NCBI GenBank assembly: GCA_023634235.1
Contig: JAMKCF010000008.1
Span: 5,577,676 to 5,641,675, forward strand
Direction: 5' to 3'
DNA length: 64,000 nucleotides
From: Pisaster brevispinus
Lineage: Eukaryota > Echinodermata > Asteroidea > Forcipulatida > Asteriidae
Shown: one piece after another, positions 11,973 through 25,082 of the stretch
How positions within the stretch are numbered: position 1 is the stretch's first letter
Layout: each line of letters begins with the position of its first letter
The notes under the pieces: model-generated
Seen by the model: the letters and a program-made list of their open reading frames with translations, nothing else
Database searches by the model: none
What the model was told of the DNA's origin: nothing
Made by a program: the position numbers and the translations under genes

Positions 11973-13636
11973 AATTATCTTTAAGCTTATTTATTTATTC
12001 TCTTTGCATTTGACTTTTTATAAACGATAGTTAAAGTTGCAACATTATTATTATTTTTGTAAATGTAAAGGGTTACATTCATTGCAAACTGGTTTTGACC
12101 TATTGACCTCCATCCATCAACAATCCATAAAGCCAAAACAAAAAACAACAAAAACAAGCTTTCTCTTCGATGTTCTTATTTTCCTTCTTCTTCTTTTTTT
12201 TCATACCAGTAGTTTTTTGTTCATACAACAAGCAGACGCCAATTAGTAGCGGGACAAACATTTCAGGCAACTGCAGCTTGTGTGGGCCGTCCGCCACAAT
12301 TCCTCTCACGCGGTCTTTTGATTTAGTAAGGTGACAACAGGCGATAGATCGTGTACACATTACAGGAGCAGAACCCCGGTCAGGAAGGCAGAGAAAGAAA
12401 GAGAACGAACATGACATTGGAACTGACTGAGGGATAGTGATACGGAGTGGGAAACGTTTATGTGGTGTTGGACTGCGACGCCAACGTCTTGATTTCACCA
12501 GCGTCTGCCCGATGGAGGGTGGCGAGGTATCCTCTGTCCGCGGAAGGCTTGATTTTCGTCACATCAACGTAGCAATGAAACGCACCATCGCCCAAGTGTG
12601 ATGGCAGGCACCGGAGATGCCGTGCAAAGCGTCGCCAGCGAACCTGACTTGAACCCCGGCTCGCCATCTGGGACCTCCACGGTCCTGTGTCAATCATCTC
12701 CCGTGCCCCGCAGGGGACAATCTTCGGCTGCTCTCCCCCGGCGGGGAAGGTGGAGCTGGCGGCTAAGCTGTCCGCAACTTGTCAGTCTACGAAACCCCAG
12801 ACCTTGTCCCGCTGGAAAACACGAGATCATCGAATCTACGGTGGCTACCACACTCCAATCACGTGATACAAGTGCCCAAACCTTCCCGTAGCTACAATCT
12901 CCTACTGTGTCCCGTTCCTTGGAGCAACAGTGTTATCACATACCTTGATGCATTGCCCCCTAATGGCGTCTTGACTGCCAAGAAGCAACTCTCTTTTTTT
13001 TATCAAATCCCCCTATTAAGATAGAGTATCAAAACTCGACACCATTATTTTGCCTTGAGCAAGAGACGCGGTCGGACTGGGAGGGTTGACCGGTCCAGCC
13101 CCGCGAAAGGAGCTGTCAAAAGCCACTTAATACTCCAGTCAGTTGTTGTGCAAATTGCTTTCAATGTCATACTCCTTAGTAATGGTATAAGTACCTCCGT
13201 GTCACTTTAACAATGCATCAAGGAAACTTACCCCAACAATTCAACAGTAATATTTGCCGGTTGTATTGTGCGTAATGTATGTGACAGTTGTCCTAATATC
13301 CCGTTTTGAATAGGGTTAAGCCCTATATTCTATCCAGCTTCCTCGTGTTTTTCGATTGTTGTTGTTTTTGTTTTTTTGTTTGTTTGATTGTTTGTTGTGG
13401 TTTTCAATTGTTATTATTCTTATCATCAGGCTGTTTCTAGCTAAAGATGAACGTTACATCCCAGTTGTTTCACAACTCTGATTCAATGGGTGTAACGTAA
13501 ACATGGGGCTACGCGAATAAACTGTTGGGCGCGAGTCCCCATTAGTTTGGGTTGTTGGTATTTACCTAGGGAATAATAATAGCAGCAGCATCAGGATGCT
13601 CTGTCAGAACGCTGTTGGATGCAGTCATCCTTTTTA
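11973..13636. other. Intergenic DNA including a GC-rich patch
   Basis: About 12460-12760 is clearly more GC-rich than its surroundings and holds overlapping open frames on both strands (97 codons on + from 12598, 132 codons on - to 12100). The frames are rich in Pro, Arg and Ser and show no domain. A noncoding exon or CpG-rich regulatory patch is possible but unproven. Confidence 0.4.
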
Positions 13637-14250
13637 AAAAGTGTTTCTATAGTGTTTCTTGTGTCTGCACCCACTGCTTGGTGTAGCACTCACAGTGTTT
13701 CTTCAGTGTTTCTCGCCCAATGTTTTTAAAAAATTAGCCCCATAGTGTTTTCACTATTCCCCTTTATCTGCGTCCACTGTTTGATGAGCTCTCGTGGTGT
13801 TTCTTCTGTGTTTATTGTATCTCTATCCACTGTTTGATAAGCTCTCGTGGTGTTTCTTCAGTGTTTCTTGTATCTCCGTCCACTGTTTGATGAGCTTTCG
13901 TGGTGTTTCTTCAGTGTTTCTTGTATCTCCGTCCACTGTTTGATAAGCTCTCGTGGTGTTTCTTCAGTGTTTCTTGTATCTCCGTCCACTGTTTGATAAG
14001 CTCTCGTGGTGTTTCTTCAGTGTTTCTTGCATCTCCGTCCACTGTTTGATGCATCCCGCATAGTGTTCCTTCGGTGTTTCTTGTATCTCCGTCCACTGTT
14101 TGATAAGCTCTCGTGGTGTTTCTTCAGTGTTTCTTGTATCTCCGTCCACTGTTTGATGCAGCCTGCATAGTGTTCCTTCTGTGTTTCTTTCATCTCCGTC
14201 CACTGTTTGGATGTAGCCCATAGTATTTATTCAGTGTATCTTGTCTCTGC
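13637..14250. repeat. 53-bp minisatellite, about 10-11 copies
   Basis: The unit contains TGTTTCTTCAGTGTTTCTTG, then ATCTCCGTCCACTGTTTGAT, then a variable end: either AAGCTCTCGTGG or GCATCCCGCATAG. Central copies repeat exactly every 53 bp (for example GCTCTCGTGG near 13841, 13894, 13947 and 14000), while the flanking copies are diverged. The periodic minus-strand frames here are by-products of the array. Confidence 0.9.
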
Positions 14251-17200
14251 AACTGTTTAACCTGTGCAACACCATCACCACCAATTAAGTATCATCACCA
14301 TCATCCCTTTTTGACCCCCTCTCTTTTTGCTTCCCCGGTTATTTCTTATCTCTTGCAACATCGTCATTATCATTGGGACATGCCCATCCATTGTTAAAGT
14401 GACTCCCTTAGTCTTGGGAAAGTTCGTACCTAGATACAAATAAGGGACTGTGTATGATATACACTGCCCTTTATTAACTTCTCTTCACTCCGAACTTCTT
14501 CTTTCCACTTTAGTAACCTTTTCCTATATCATAATTTTTCTTCTTGTATCTTTTGATTCTTTCAGTTTTCGTTTCTTACTTCTTGTGCTTGGCCTCGAGC
14601 TCCTTGGTATAATAATCGCGGGAAGATATTTGAAATAAGGTGTTTGTTCCTGTTATGTTGGCCTTTTGGTCCTAACTTGGAAACTGGGGACATTGTAGTC
14701 AGGAAAATCCAGTGAAAGGACTTCGACTTTTGAATTCGGGGTGGCTGCGGAAGGGAAGTATGCCGCGTTTGGGAAACGGTTCTTGTTTAGAACCTTTTTA
14801 GGGCAGCCAGGTCGTAATGGTAGCAAACTTCCTGAGTAGATATCTAATGACTTCTGGTGTAGTGTCATTTTAAACTAGGCCAGCAGATGCTTAGCTATCT
14901 CCAAGTTCAAATGAAGAAAACATACGTTTAGGGTCATGCTCTGTTTAAGATGAATGGCGTCCTGACGCCTTTTGTGGTGAAATTGTTTACTGGAATTAAA
15001 TGCGCTAATTGAATTTAAACACAGCTTCTACTCCAACATTAGTTATTTACCAACGCTTCAAAACCCTGTAACGAAGGTTTTCCTATTGTGGTTTCTCGTT
15101 GTGCCTTGGACAGCCTTAATCGCCCAAATGGCACCCATATGGCGCCCAAATTGCGCTCAAGATGAGCAGTCTTACCTACCAATCTTTACAAACCGTTTGA
15201 AATTGGGTCCCCCATCAAGACCTTGTTGTTGAGACATCAACCGAAAAAAATGTACAGCCTCAAGTGTACGTCATCGTGTCAATAGGGCCACGAGAGCCAA
15301 CGTTGTGACCCAAACCTGACCCCGTGACCTTTGGCCTCCAGGCGTCAGTTGGGTTGACGGATTGAGCCGTAGCACCAGCACCATCTCTTGCGTTGCTGAG
15401 CCCTGGAAAAACACGCTATCGGCCCGTGTCGATCATCGGGTTGTCACTGCTGCTTTTCCAGTCAATTATAAAAGCCTTGCGGCTGCTGGCACCCGTTGCA
15501 GGGCCCCGGCCATCATTTCTTCCAATCGCTCTCCCCTTCGGCCTTGTATTCAAATTCCCGAATCCCCTAACTCTAATTCTCAACATCACTGTACTCCCTC
15601 TGTAATGTTTGTTTTTGTTGAATGCTGAAAAATGTTTTACGTTTGTGGATCGTTTTGTTGTTTTTGTTGTAACCAAAGTATAAACTTAACATGATTTGGA
15701 GTATACTTTTAGACTTACCATCGCAACGGAAAAAGTTCAGCACGTTCCTCAATTTATGCGCAACGACCGGCTCTGATACCAAACATTTTCACTTTATTTA
15801 AAAAAAAACAAAAGCATTGGATTTATACCTATACAATTTAGTATCAATTTATTTATTTATTATTATTTTTTGTTTTGCTTTCAAATCATCTACTTCTTTC
15901 ACATAATGGACAACGTGTACCGTTGCCACTATGCAGTACCAGTAATTACCACTCGGGTACAGCAAGGTACGTTTCGCTATGGTGAACTGTTTCAACCAGA
16001 TTTTGGCTGAAGACACATAAGATAATACCACACAGACTGAACAAAATAATAGAAGGTTACTTTAAAATTTCACAATATTATTACTTGTGGTTCTATGCCC
16101 CTCCGCCCCCCCCCCTTTCCCGGATAACGGGAATGCTCGTTTTCTTCGAAAAGAACACCAATTGTCAGTCCCCGCTATTAATAGGCACATGTCGCTCATT
16201 GATAACGTATACTGGGATTCTGAGAAAACGACAAAACATGGACGCAGCTGGTAATTATGCTGGAGTGCCAGTTCCTAAAGTAGCAGAATTTAACTTATAA
16301 TCCCCAAAATAACTGAGTTCACGGTAACTCCAATTTCCACCGAAACTGTCAGCATCCAGTTTTTGTTTCCATCCACGGCAGACAACATTACTGTCATGGC
16401 AGATTTAGGGGAAAAGTACTTGATAATCCCTGAAGGCCGATGCGGGCCTGCGCAGTTAAACGGTGCCAATCGCAAAAACAAACAAAGCATGTTTTAGCGT
16501 AAGAGATTCAATTCGTAACTGGTTTTTTTTTTCTTAATAATCATTTCCCTGCATCTTTTTGGAAACTACGAAAACAAAGAAACAATCGACAGACAAATAC
16601 TTCAAATCATCGTTTGCAAAACTATAACATCATGCGAGATTGTACACTCAATAAACGCTATACTTTCAACTTGTCAACCCGCCTCAAGTGACGAACAAGC
16701 GCCCCCAGCGGTCAAACGAAAACAGCGTGGAGTCCAGTCATCCGATACCCGGGGTTACCAATAACTGGGCCACTATACAGTTGTTATTATTATAATGCGT
16801 TGTGCAAGATCGTTAGGGTGTGTTATTGTCTGGTAGGGCATGGGTGCTTCCCTGACCCCCCCCCCCTCCCCTTCTCTCTCTCTCTCTCTCTCTCCCTCTC
16901 CCCGCCACGATACAATGGAAGAATAAATATACAAGTTAAACCCAGGAGTGAGAGCCGAGTTGAAAATGTAACCATGAACGACACATGCTGATGATGATGC
17001 GTGTAAGGCGAGTCTTTAGGCATCGTGGGTGGGTTTTGCATATGACACTCTGGGTCTGCTCGAGTCGAGGTTAAAGGGAACGCAGATAACATCAGGTAAT
17101 TGAGTGAATGGTACTCTAGTTGGGGGATTCCAAAGCTTAATTAGACTGAACTTTACCGGGAGCAAGCACTCATAGTTATCATTCGAATTGATTTCAACCA

Positions 17201-17837
17201 TGTTCCTTGAATTTTGAGGAATTTTTTCCAGAATTCACTAAAAACTAATAAAACCAAACATAATATTGAGAGCGGCATCGGTTTGAGCAAAATAACCACG
17301 TCATGTGTTGGCTTAGATAGTTTACAGTATAATACCTCTCGAGTACAGAGCCTTACAGGCCTAAGCGTAAGTCATTTGAGGTGTAAACACCTTGTATTGT
17401 TCTTCCATTAAAACTCGGTGTGACCATTCTGAGGTTTGGAGGCAATAGTCAGACCCCACTATGAGTATGTTTGTGTATAATAAATGAATTTCAAACATTA
17501 ATTCTGCAGCTATATTGATGTTGTACTCTAGTACAAACAATTTAACGTAACGTAACACATTATCACCTGGCGAATATTCGAGTAAAAAATGAGCAAGGAC
17601 TTCTCCTTCAAAAGTAATCTGAAATAATAAGTCAATCATTTTGTCAATTATTTGTTCAATCAATAATTTGCTTAAATAATCGGAAATTGATAATATTTTT
17701 ATATGTTAATGTACTATGTATATTATTAATGTTCATCTTCATGTTGTTAACTAACGACGTGTAAAAAGACGAACGTCATAACCAAAACAAATCCTAGAAT
17801 GGGAGGCATTCTTATTTTATTTTACAGACGTACTTTA
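14251..17837. other. Intergenic DNA, low-complexity islands only
   Basis: A C-run followed by a CT run lies at about 16857-16895, and a shorter C-run near 16108. Open frames are all under 90 codons, overlap on opposite strands and lack domains. No gene or RNA gene was recognised. Confidence 0.45.
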
Positions 17838-17989
17838 ATAGATGTTAATTTTTGCTTCAGTAATGCAAAGGTTGTGGGTTCGAATTCAACCCGAGTGCTT
17901 TGCCCGTGGATTTTTTGTTCACAGAGCTCGGGAAAGTACTGAGTATACAGTGCTTAATACACATCGGTGTAAGGGTAAAACCAAGTTAT
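17838..17989 (+). mobile_element. 5'-truncated SINE flanked by a 14-bp target duplication
   Basis: The segment carries a canonical RNA polymerase III B-box-like motif (GGGTTCGAATTCAACCC) followed by a body with CTCGGGAAAGTACTGAG and TACAGTGCTTAATACACATC. It is flanked by acagacgtacttta at 17824-17837 and again at 17990-18003, a direct repeat expected from target-primed retroposition. The tRNA-like A box is absent, which is consistent with 5' truncation. It has no coding capacity. Confidence 0.75.
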
Positions 17990-18356
17990 ACAGACGTACT
18001 TTACTGCTATAATTCTTTAAAACACAGTGTGTAGGTCTTACATTTGCAAATGAGGCCAGGAGGCAGAGGTGGAAACAAAGTGGTCAAATATTGTGGCTTT
18101 TCACTCAAAGAAATATTATACTTTTCGAAGGTGAAACGGTGATTGTGCGTTCAGATTCCAACTTGTTCCCCTGCTGATTTTGTCACGGTACACGTTGTTT
18201 AAGCTTAAGTAGTTACTATTTAGGCCTTATCAATTATACATCAAAAAAAATATTGTAACTGTAACGTCCTGTACGACCACAATGCAGCATTGGTAATGTT
18301 GACCTACAATTGGGTAACAAACATCGCTCATCTAAGGCAATTCAATTTGAACAAAG

Positions 18357-18530
18357 ATATTGACCGCCAACATAGGGCTGGATAGCTCAGTTGGTAGAGC
18401 GCCGGTACGTTAATCCGGAGGTCGTTGGTTCACGTCCCGCTCCAGTCAATTTTTCTTTGTTCAAATCCGAATTATTTAAAATTTACCCAGTCAGTTTCCT
18501 TTCAGGTTTATTACTTGATATGCAGTACAC
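18357..18530 (+). mobile_element. tRNA-derived SINE, copy 1
   Basis: Positions 18376-18447 fold as a 72-nt tRNA shape: acceptor GGCTGGA/TCCAGTC, D-arm GCTCAGTTGGTAGAGC, and anticodon loop ACGTTAA reading GTT (Asn). However, the universal U33 is C, the last anticodon-stem pair is T-T and the T-stem has a mismatch. The downstream body (TTCTTTGTTCAAATCC, then TTTAAAATTTACCCAGTCAG) recurs after the tRNA-like head at 30193 and alone at 29941. The shared body and the lost U33 point to a SINE rather than a working tRNA gene. Confidence 0.75.
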
Positions 18531-18649
18531 TGAATTCTGCAAACGAAATGTAGTGCATTCGCCACTTGTGGAGATGAGAAGTCTCTTTGATGTTGATCAA
18601 TTGCAAAAGTTAAATATAAAATGGTGAATTAACATTCTTTGAATGATCT

Positions 18650-19199
18650 GTACTCCGTTGTGGGGTCCGGCATGTCGATCATTATGAACATATTATGAGT
18701 TCTGACATATCGATTATTGGAACATGTATGTATAGGTTCGTCATGCCGATCATTGAAACATACGAGTTATAGAATATCGACTTTGAAACGTATAATTGTC
18801 ACATCGATCATTTGAACTAAACGCTATATAGTTTTGTGGGTTCTGGCATATCGATAACTGAAAGGTAGATGTAAGTTTGACATGATAACGTGTCATTGGA
18901 ACGAGTCAGAATGTTTGTGGATTCTGGCTTTAACATCGACTAGTGGTAGGTTGAACACGTAGGTTATGTTCTTGTTATGTCACACTGAGTCGTGTACAGG
19001 TTTGTGGGTTGTGGCATATCAACTATTGGAACTTAGATTGTAGTCAAATAGGTCAATGGATTATGTTAAATCGATCATCAGAAGGTGAATTTGTGGTGGG
19101 TTCTGGAGTATCGATCAGTGGAATGGTTCTGGTAATTCGATGACAGGAGCGTTGGCATAACTAGGTTTGTAGGTTCTGGAATGTAAACCAATTGAAAAA
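18650..19199. repeat. Degenerate tandem region, about 55-60 bp spacing
   Basis: Variants of GGTTCTGGCATATCGATCATT followed by GGAAC recur roughly every 55-60 bp with heavy divergence. The copies are old, and the boundaries and exact period are uncertain. Confidence 0.55.
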
Positions 19200-19870
19200 T
19201 AAATAGATTTAAAAGTCGTGTGGGTTTATGTAATGGGTATCTGTTCCCAAGATGTGTGCTTCGGATGGCCCGGGATGGAGGCATATTGGGTGGGTGTGCG
19301 TCTTGGTGCAATATGGGTGTGGTTGTGGGATGCGATCTGTGTTTTGGGCGGGTCCATGGACGGTAGCATAGGATCGACACTGTAGTTGCTTGGGATGGGT
19401 ACCTGGGATGGGTACCCGTGGGATGTTTGTGTGAGCTTGGTACATGGGTGGTAGCATAGAATCGGCAACGCGGAGAGGTACCTCTTTGGGTGAATTCTTG
19501 AGATGTGTGTTTTGAGATGGGTACCTAGGATGTTTGTATGAGTTTGGTATCTGGGTGAAAGTGTATGATCGGCAATGTGGAGAGGTACCGGTACCTCTTT
19601 GGGTGCATTGGATGTGTGCTTGAGATGGGTACGTTGAATGTTTGTATGAGATTGGTACCTGGGTGATAGCATAAGATCGGTAAATTAAAGAGGTAATTAT
19701 TGTTCTTCAGATGTGTGCTTGAGAAAGGTACCTGTGATGTTTGGATGGGATGGATACCTTGGATGAAAGCCTAGGATCGGCAATATAGAGAGGTGCCTCT
19801 TTGGTACATATTATTATGTGTGCCTGAGATGGGTATCTGGGATCTTTATATGGGATAGGAACGCCTAAAC
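19200..19870. repeat. About 108-bp minisatellite, roughly 6 copies
   Basis: Units contain GGTAGCATAGGATCGGCAA, GAGAGGTACCTCTTTGGGTG, GATGTGTGCTTGAGATGGGT and GATGTTTGTATGAGTTTGGT in that order. Unit starts near 19450, 19557 and 19665 are 107-108 bp apart. The unit at 19362 is shorter, and the outer copies are diverged. Minus-strand His/Pro/Thr-rich open frames (such as 19226-19672) result from the array. Confidence 0.85.
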
Positions 19871-22083
19871 TGAAGCCTTGAATATAAGTTGTTTGTTGTT
19901 AGGGGTGTCCGTTTGGCTGTGTTAGATGAAAGCTCTTGACGGGTGTCAGGTTGTGGGTTTAGGTTTAACATAATGGATGAAATCAAAGTACGGCCCTTGC
20001 TCTATGGAATGACGTAACGTTGCAGTGCTGTGTACTTTATTCAGCCTAATTCTGTGGCCATCCGGATTCATGACCGTTAAGGATGCGGGAAATGGCTTTT
20101 GCCATTGATCTTGGAGTTCTTGTATACTCGGAAATGTTTTGCCTGCTAAAAAGGGTATAGCCCAACATTATGTAAGTAGGCCATCCAGTGGCGTAACCAG
20201 GCATTTTCATTTCAAGGGCAAGCGGGGCAAAATTGGGGTGGGGTGGGCATGTATCGAAACATTGGTTTGTGATATATATTTTTCGATCTCCATTTGAGGT
20301 GGGGCAAGAGGGGCAAGGGTTCTGAGTCAGGATGGCTGCTCCCCCCCCCCCCTCCCAACCACCCAATTACGCCACTGACGCCGCCCAAGTCCAGTGGTTC
20401 ACCACCTACCACAACGCAGGGTTAGCTCAGGGTTTTGGTTATCCTTTTGTATAGTTCTCTAAAACAGTTTTCGTTCCTACACTTTCAAAAATGAATCTGG
20501 AGAGTCGGTGTAGTTTCCGCCAAAGCGCTGATATGTTTGGGTTGGGTTTTTTATTTTATTTTTAATGGTACTTATTTTTTAGTTATTTGTTTATTTGTTT
20601 ATTTTGTTGTTCGAATGTTTCCAGGATCAATACACAAGGATATACAATACAGACGCCATATCTGAGCGAAATGATTTCTGTTTTAGAAACCCATTCAACT
20701 TGAATACAGAGTTTGGCCTACTCAGGCCTACTCCCATATTGGCAATCGAAATAACCAAAGGCGATTTCTCAACTTGAACAGTATAGACCTTTATCATGGT
20801 GTGGACTAATAGTGTGGACTTAAGTTGATTTCCTCCTTTTCAAATCAATGTAATGAGGTTAGACTTGGCAAATATTCCAGTTCCTTTTTGTTCGTTGAAT
20901 ATTATCATTCAAAACAACTGTTGGGTACAGGGAACGTGACCAAGGTGGTGGCAGCATACTTGACTGAACCTATTTGCTTTTTGATCGTGACCAATTTCTG
21001 TACTTTTTCATTTGTAATAATGACACTATATTATCATTTTGACCACTGTGCGGTGCCTCTCCATTGCATTCCTCGGGTCACCATGCGAATTGTATTGTTT
21101 TAACTCAGTAAGAAAACAATAAAGGCGGGAAGTAGCTTGTTCCTGCATTACTTCCCGCGTGAATCGTTATAGTTGAAAATGGCGCCAAACACAGTGGAAA
21201 TGGCCGCTGTTATCGGTCGCAAACTTCAGATGACCCGGTTTTTTATCTATACTGACAATGACATTCAGTGGTAATGGTAACAAATTTCCCTGTATTTCCT
21301 TGATGGAATACAGTACAGATTCCACAGTCGGGGATGTAGATTTGGTTTTTTTTTAAAGCCTGGTTTATTTAGGTGTGTCGTGGCGTCAGTCTTCCTGAGC
21401 AAAATACTGAATCTGTACATACCAGCACAGGTCGTGCGTACCAAACTGAGGCTGCAGAAATTCTAGTCAAACCTATGAACTTCGTTTAAATTAAGTCATC
21501 AACTAGCATTGTACAATCTACATGGATTTATTACCTATTATTTTGATATGCACACTTCTAACTGGTTTGTGTTTGTGTGGTTTACCATGCTGTGATGCAG
21601 GGGTTCAGACGAGGGAGGCATAACGCGGGACATGGCAACCTGCAGAAAGAATAGGTCACTGCTAGTGCAAACCTTTTTTTCTTGTTTGTCCATTAAGTTT
21701 TTCTGTCATGCGTTCTTTTTTCCCCCTGCATTTTGGCACGAGATTGCCATACCTAACTAATGATCCCTCTGGTCGTTGTTCCACGGTGAATCCCCCTTTC
21801 GTGGCGAGAGGCTTTTGTTTTATTGCAGCCAGACCACCGTGGTTGCTAAATACTGATCGGCAAGGTTGTGTATGTGTGGTCCCAGCCTCCCACCATACCA
21901 GACATTCGTTCGATGCGTACACGAATTATCTGAGTCACTAATCGGTTCTACCTCCATGGCTGTGTCATTGGATGGTATCGCAATGGTAGAAGAAAAAAAA
22001 CCTACCGGTACAAGCATGTATGTATACAAGTATGTCCGTAGATTAGTTGATTCTTTACGTTAATTAAATCATGTGTTGATCTG
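19871..22083. other. Intergenic DNA, no gene seen
   Basis: A C-run lies at about 20341-20352, inside a GC-richer repeat-like patch with GGGGCAAGAGGGGCAAGGG. Short frames on both strands around 21660-22060 overlap and have no domain. Confidence 0.45.
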
Positions 22084-22642
<559 letters not shown>

Positions 22643-24845
22643 CAGCCACGTGGTCTTTTTAGAAGTGATTTTTGTGTGTGTGTGACAACAGGAAATAAGA
22701 AATGCTTGACAGAAACGAACCTCAGACTCATCTTCGACTCTTCTCCTCACAGTGTACCGCAAGGTTTTGCCTCTTCGGCCCACGACGAACCACATTCTGA
22801 AATCTAAGCGTTCGTCTCAATGTTTATTCTCGAACAAAGCATTACATAGAAAGCCACAAAATGCATAATGACATACTTCAGGAGGAAATCGTTACACTAA
22901 CTGGGTGGATGTATGGTGTAAACATTGTCCCGCTAAGAAAACTCATTTTGATCCACTTTCCCAGTCAAGTCTTGAGGTACCTCTGACATAGTCTGTCGGG
23001 AATTTTATTCAATAAGGATCTCTTTCGTTCTTCCAATCTTCTCCTTCTTCTTCACCTTCTTCTTCTTCTTCTTCGAGATAACTTGTTTCAGGAAATCATC
23101 ATCTAATTTAAGTGGAAAACACATTGGTTTTGGAAGAGTAAAAAAATTCTCACTCAGTCAACAATGTCATCCAATTCGGTGGCCTTGTTTAATTGAAAAC
23201 AAGTTCGTCAGGTTTTCGCGAACGTTCATATTGTTCTTTAATATTCTGGAAATCTGTGGAAATCTGTTGTTTTTTGTTTTTCTACGCTTGTACTTATTTG
23301 TTTTATCATTTTAACTATTTATTTAATTTTATTTTATTTTGTATTTCATTTAGTTTGTTTGTTCGTTTGTTCGTTTTTGTTTTGTTTTTGGTTTTGGGTT
23401 TTTTTTTTTTTTTTTTGGGGGGGGTAGGGGGTTGGAGGCTTGGAGATCTCAAATGTGATTTCCTCAACTTTTGCAACTATTCCAGACGGGAAAATTTCTC
23501 TGGATGATTGGTTACAGTGCCCAATTTCATAGAGCTGTTGAAGCAGAAAATATTGCTCACAATTTTTTGCTTTCCAAAACCTTTCAGGATTACCAGTCAC
23601 AAATGGTACATGTGACATGGCATTTTGGCCAGTAACCTTTTTTTCTGGTAAGCATGACTTTCTTTAACGTGTCGTGCTTAGCTACTTTGTGAAGTTAATA
23701 AGCAGCTCTGTGAAGTTGGGCCCGGTTTGAATTGTATAATCAATGAGCTTTCAGATCCGACACTGCGTCTTAAGACATAAAAAAATATATATATAATAAT
23801 AATAATACAAATACAAAATATAGATAACCCTTATCCAATCGCTTTTCCTTTTCCCCCTGTCTAACAATAGGACTTTTGACAAAGGCTGGGGCATACCCTA
23901 AACAGTCACAGAGGAACTAGATATGTCAAACATCTGTCAGGGAATGTTGGGAGTTTCCTGAATTCACATGAATGTTTCCCGTTAGGATAGAATGAGGTGG
24001 TAAGCCCATCAACGGGCGTGTTTTATTGCATCATTGACCGATTATTTCTTCATTTCCGATCCCGGTCTTGGGCGTTGAACTACGTCGGTAAAACACAGTG
24101 ATAGATTCAGTACAACATACAAAAGAAGAAATAAATAGGTAACAAATAAGTAATACCACAAATATACGGGAAACTAGAAGGGTTGTGGGGGGTGGAGGTG
24201 GGGCTAGGACCAGGGTGCAAATAAAACCATTGATCAAGGAACTTGCATGATAAAACTAAGTTAGTATACCGTTTGTGAGGCTCTTTATAGTATTAGTGTG
24301 TACACATTGTGGCGATGTAAATTATGTCTTCCCAAACACAAATTGAAAATCCAAATTGTAACTTTATACAAATTACTCCAAAGCTGTAAAAATGGAAAAT
24401 ATTATAACCAAGTTGGTTTCTACTCAATCCATGACAGGACATTGACTGATGTTTGTTTGTTGGGGTGTTTGTTTGTTTGTTGGGATGTTGGGGTGGTTTT
24501 TTGGTGTGTTTTTTTTTTGGGGGGGGGGGTTTCTTCTTCTTTTTAGTTGTATAATTATCGGTATGACGTTCCCACCCGCCCCCGTAATATAGAAATACAA
24601 AACGAAATTAACGAGGAAATACCAGCAAAATATATGACGTACTTCCACGGACATGAAATACTAACCACTGATAATGAAATATCATCTTGCACAATAGTCC
24701 ACAGTAAATTTAATACGAGGGAATATTCGTTCAAGTCCTTACCAGTACTTTTTAAAGCGTTACCGTGTGACCATTGATATTAATATCATTCAGTTAAAAG
24801 CTTTCTTGCATATTTACATTTGTAAATACTTTTAATTTCTTTCAG
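22643..24845. other. Intergenic DNA with T/G homopolymer junctions and a repeat fragment
   Basis: T-run to G-run junctions lie at about 23399-23424 and 24509-24529. A dispersed repeat fragment at about 23490-23770 (GCCAGTAACC, TGGTAAGCATGA and TGAGCTTTCAGATCCGA motifs) has a relative near 33.5 kb. A TTC-type short run is at 23040-23075. No gene was recognised. Confidence 0.45.
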
Positions 24846-25082
24846 GTCACGCAGAACCAAAGGGAATACAGTGATACAAAGCGAGTAGTCTGGGTTTGGT
24901 CGATCAGCAATCGCCACATTGTCTTTACGGATACCCCCTTTTGTCGTGACCACTTGGACCATTTCTGTGTTGTTAGGTTATAAAGAGAACGCAATGGCGT
25001 CAACACCAATCTTGACAAATTTCTAGTGCAAGCGAAAGACGTCCATGTTGAGATTCCAACTCGGCTGATGGTCCAAATCACG
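24846..25082 (+). other. Exon-like block with one in-frame stop
   Basis: The block follows a pyrimidine-rich tract ending TTTCTTTCAG and is followed by GTAAGG, so both ends look like splice sites. In the frame beginning at 24846 it is open except for one TAA at 24981: 45 codons before it and about 33 after it, ending in a stretch with IPTRLMVQIT. The minus strand is also open across the block. I do not recognise the peptide. It could be a decayed exon, a noncoding-RNA exon upstream of foxf, or chance. Confidence 0.3.

Noticed and set aside
12100..12891. GC-rich overlapping frames as coding exons
   Set aside because: Frames are open on both strands at once, as expected in GC-rich DNA with few stop codons. 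No family resemblance was seen.
13637..14250. CRISPR-like array
   Set aside because: Periodic, but units are head to tail with no unique spacers, and the genome is eukaryotic. It is a minisatellite.
18376..18447. Functional tRNA-Asn gene
   Set aside because: The cloverleaf is nearly complete, but U33 is replaced by C, both the anticodon and T stems have mismatches, and the 3' flank is shared with other copies. A SINE explains it better.
19226..19672. 148-codon His/Pro/Thr-rich frame
   Set aside because: It lies wholly inside the 108-bp minisatellite, and its peptide repeats follow the DNA period.
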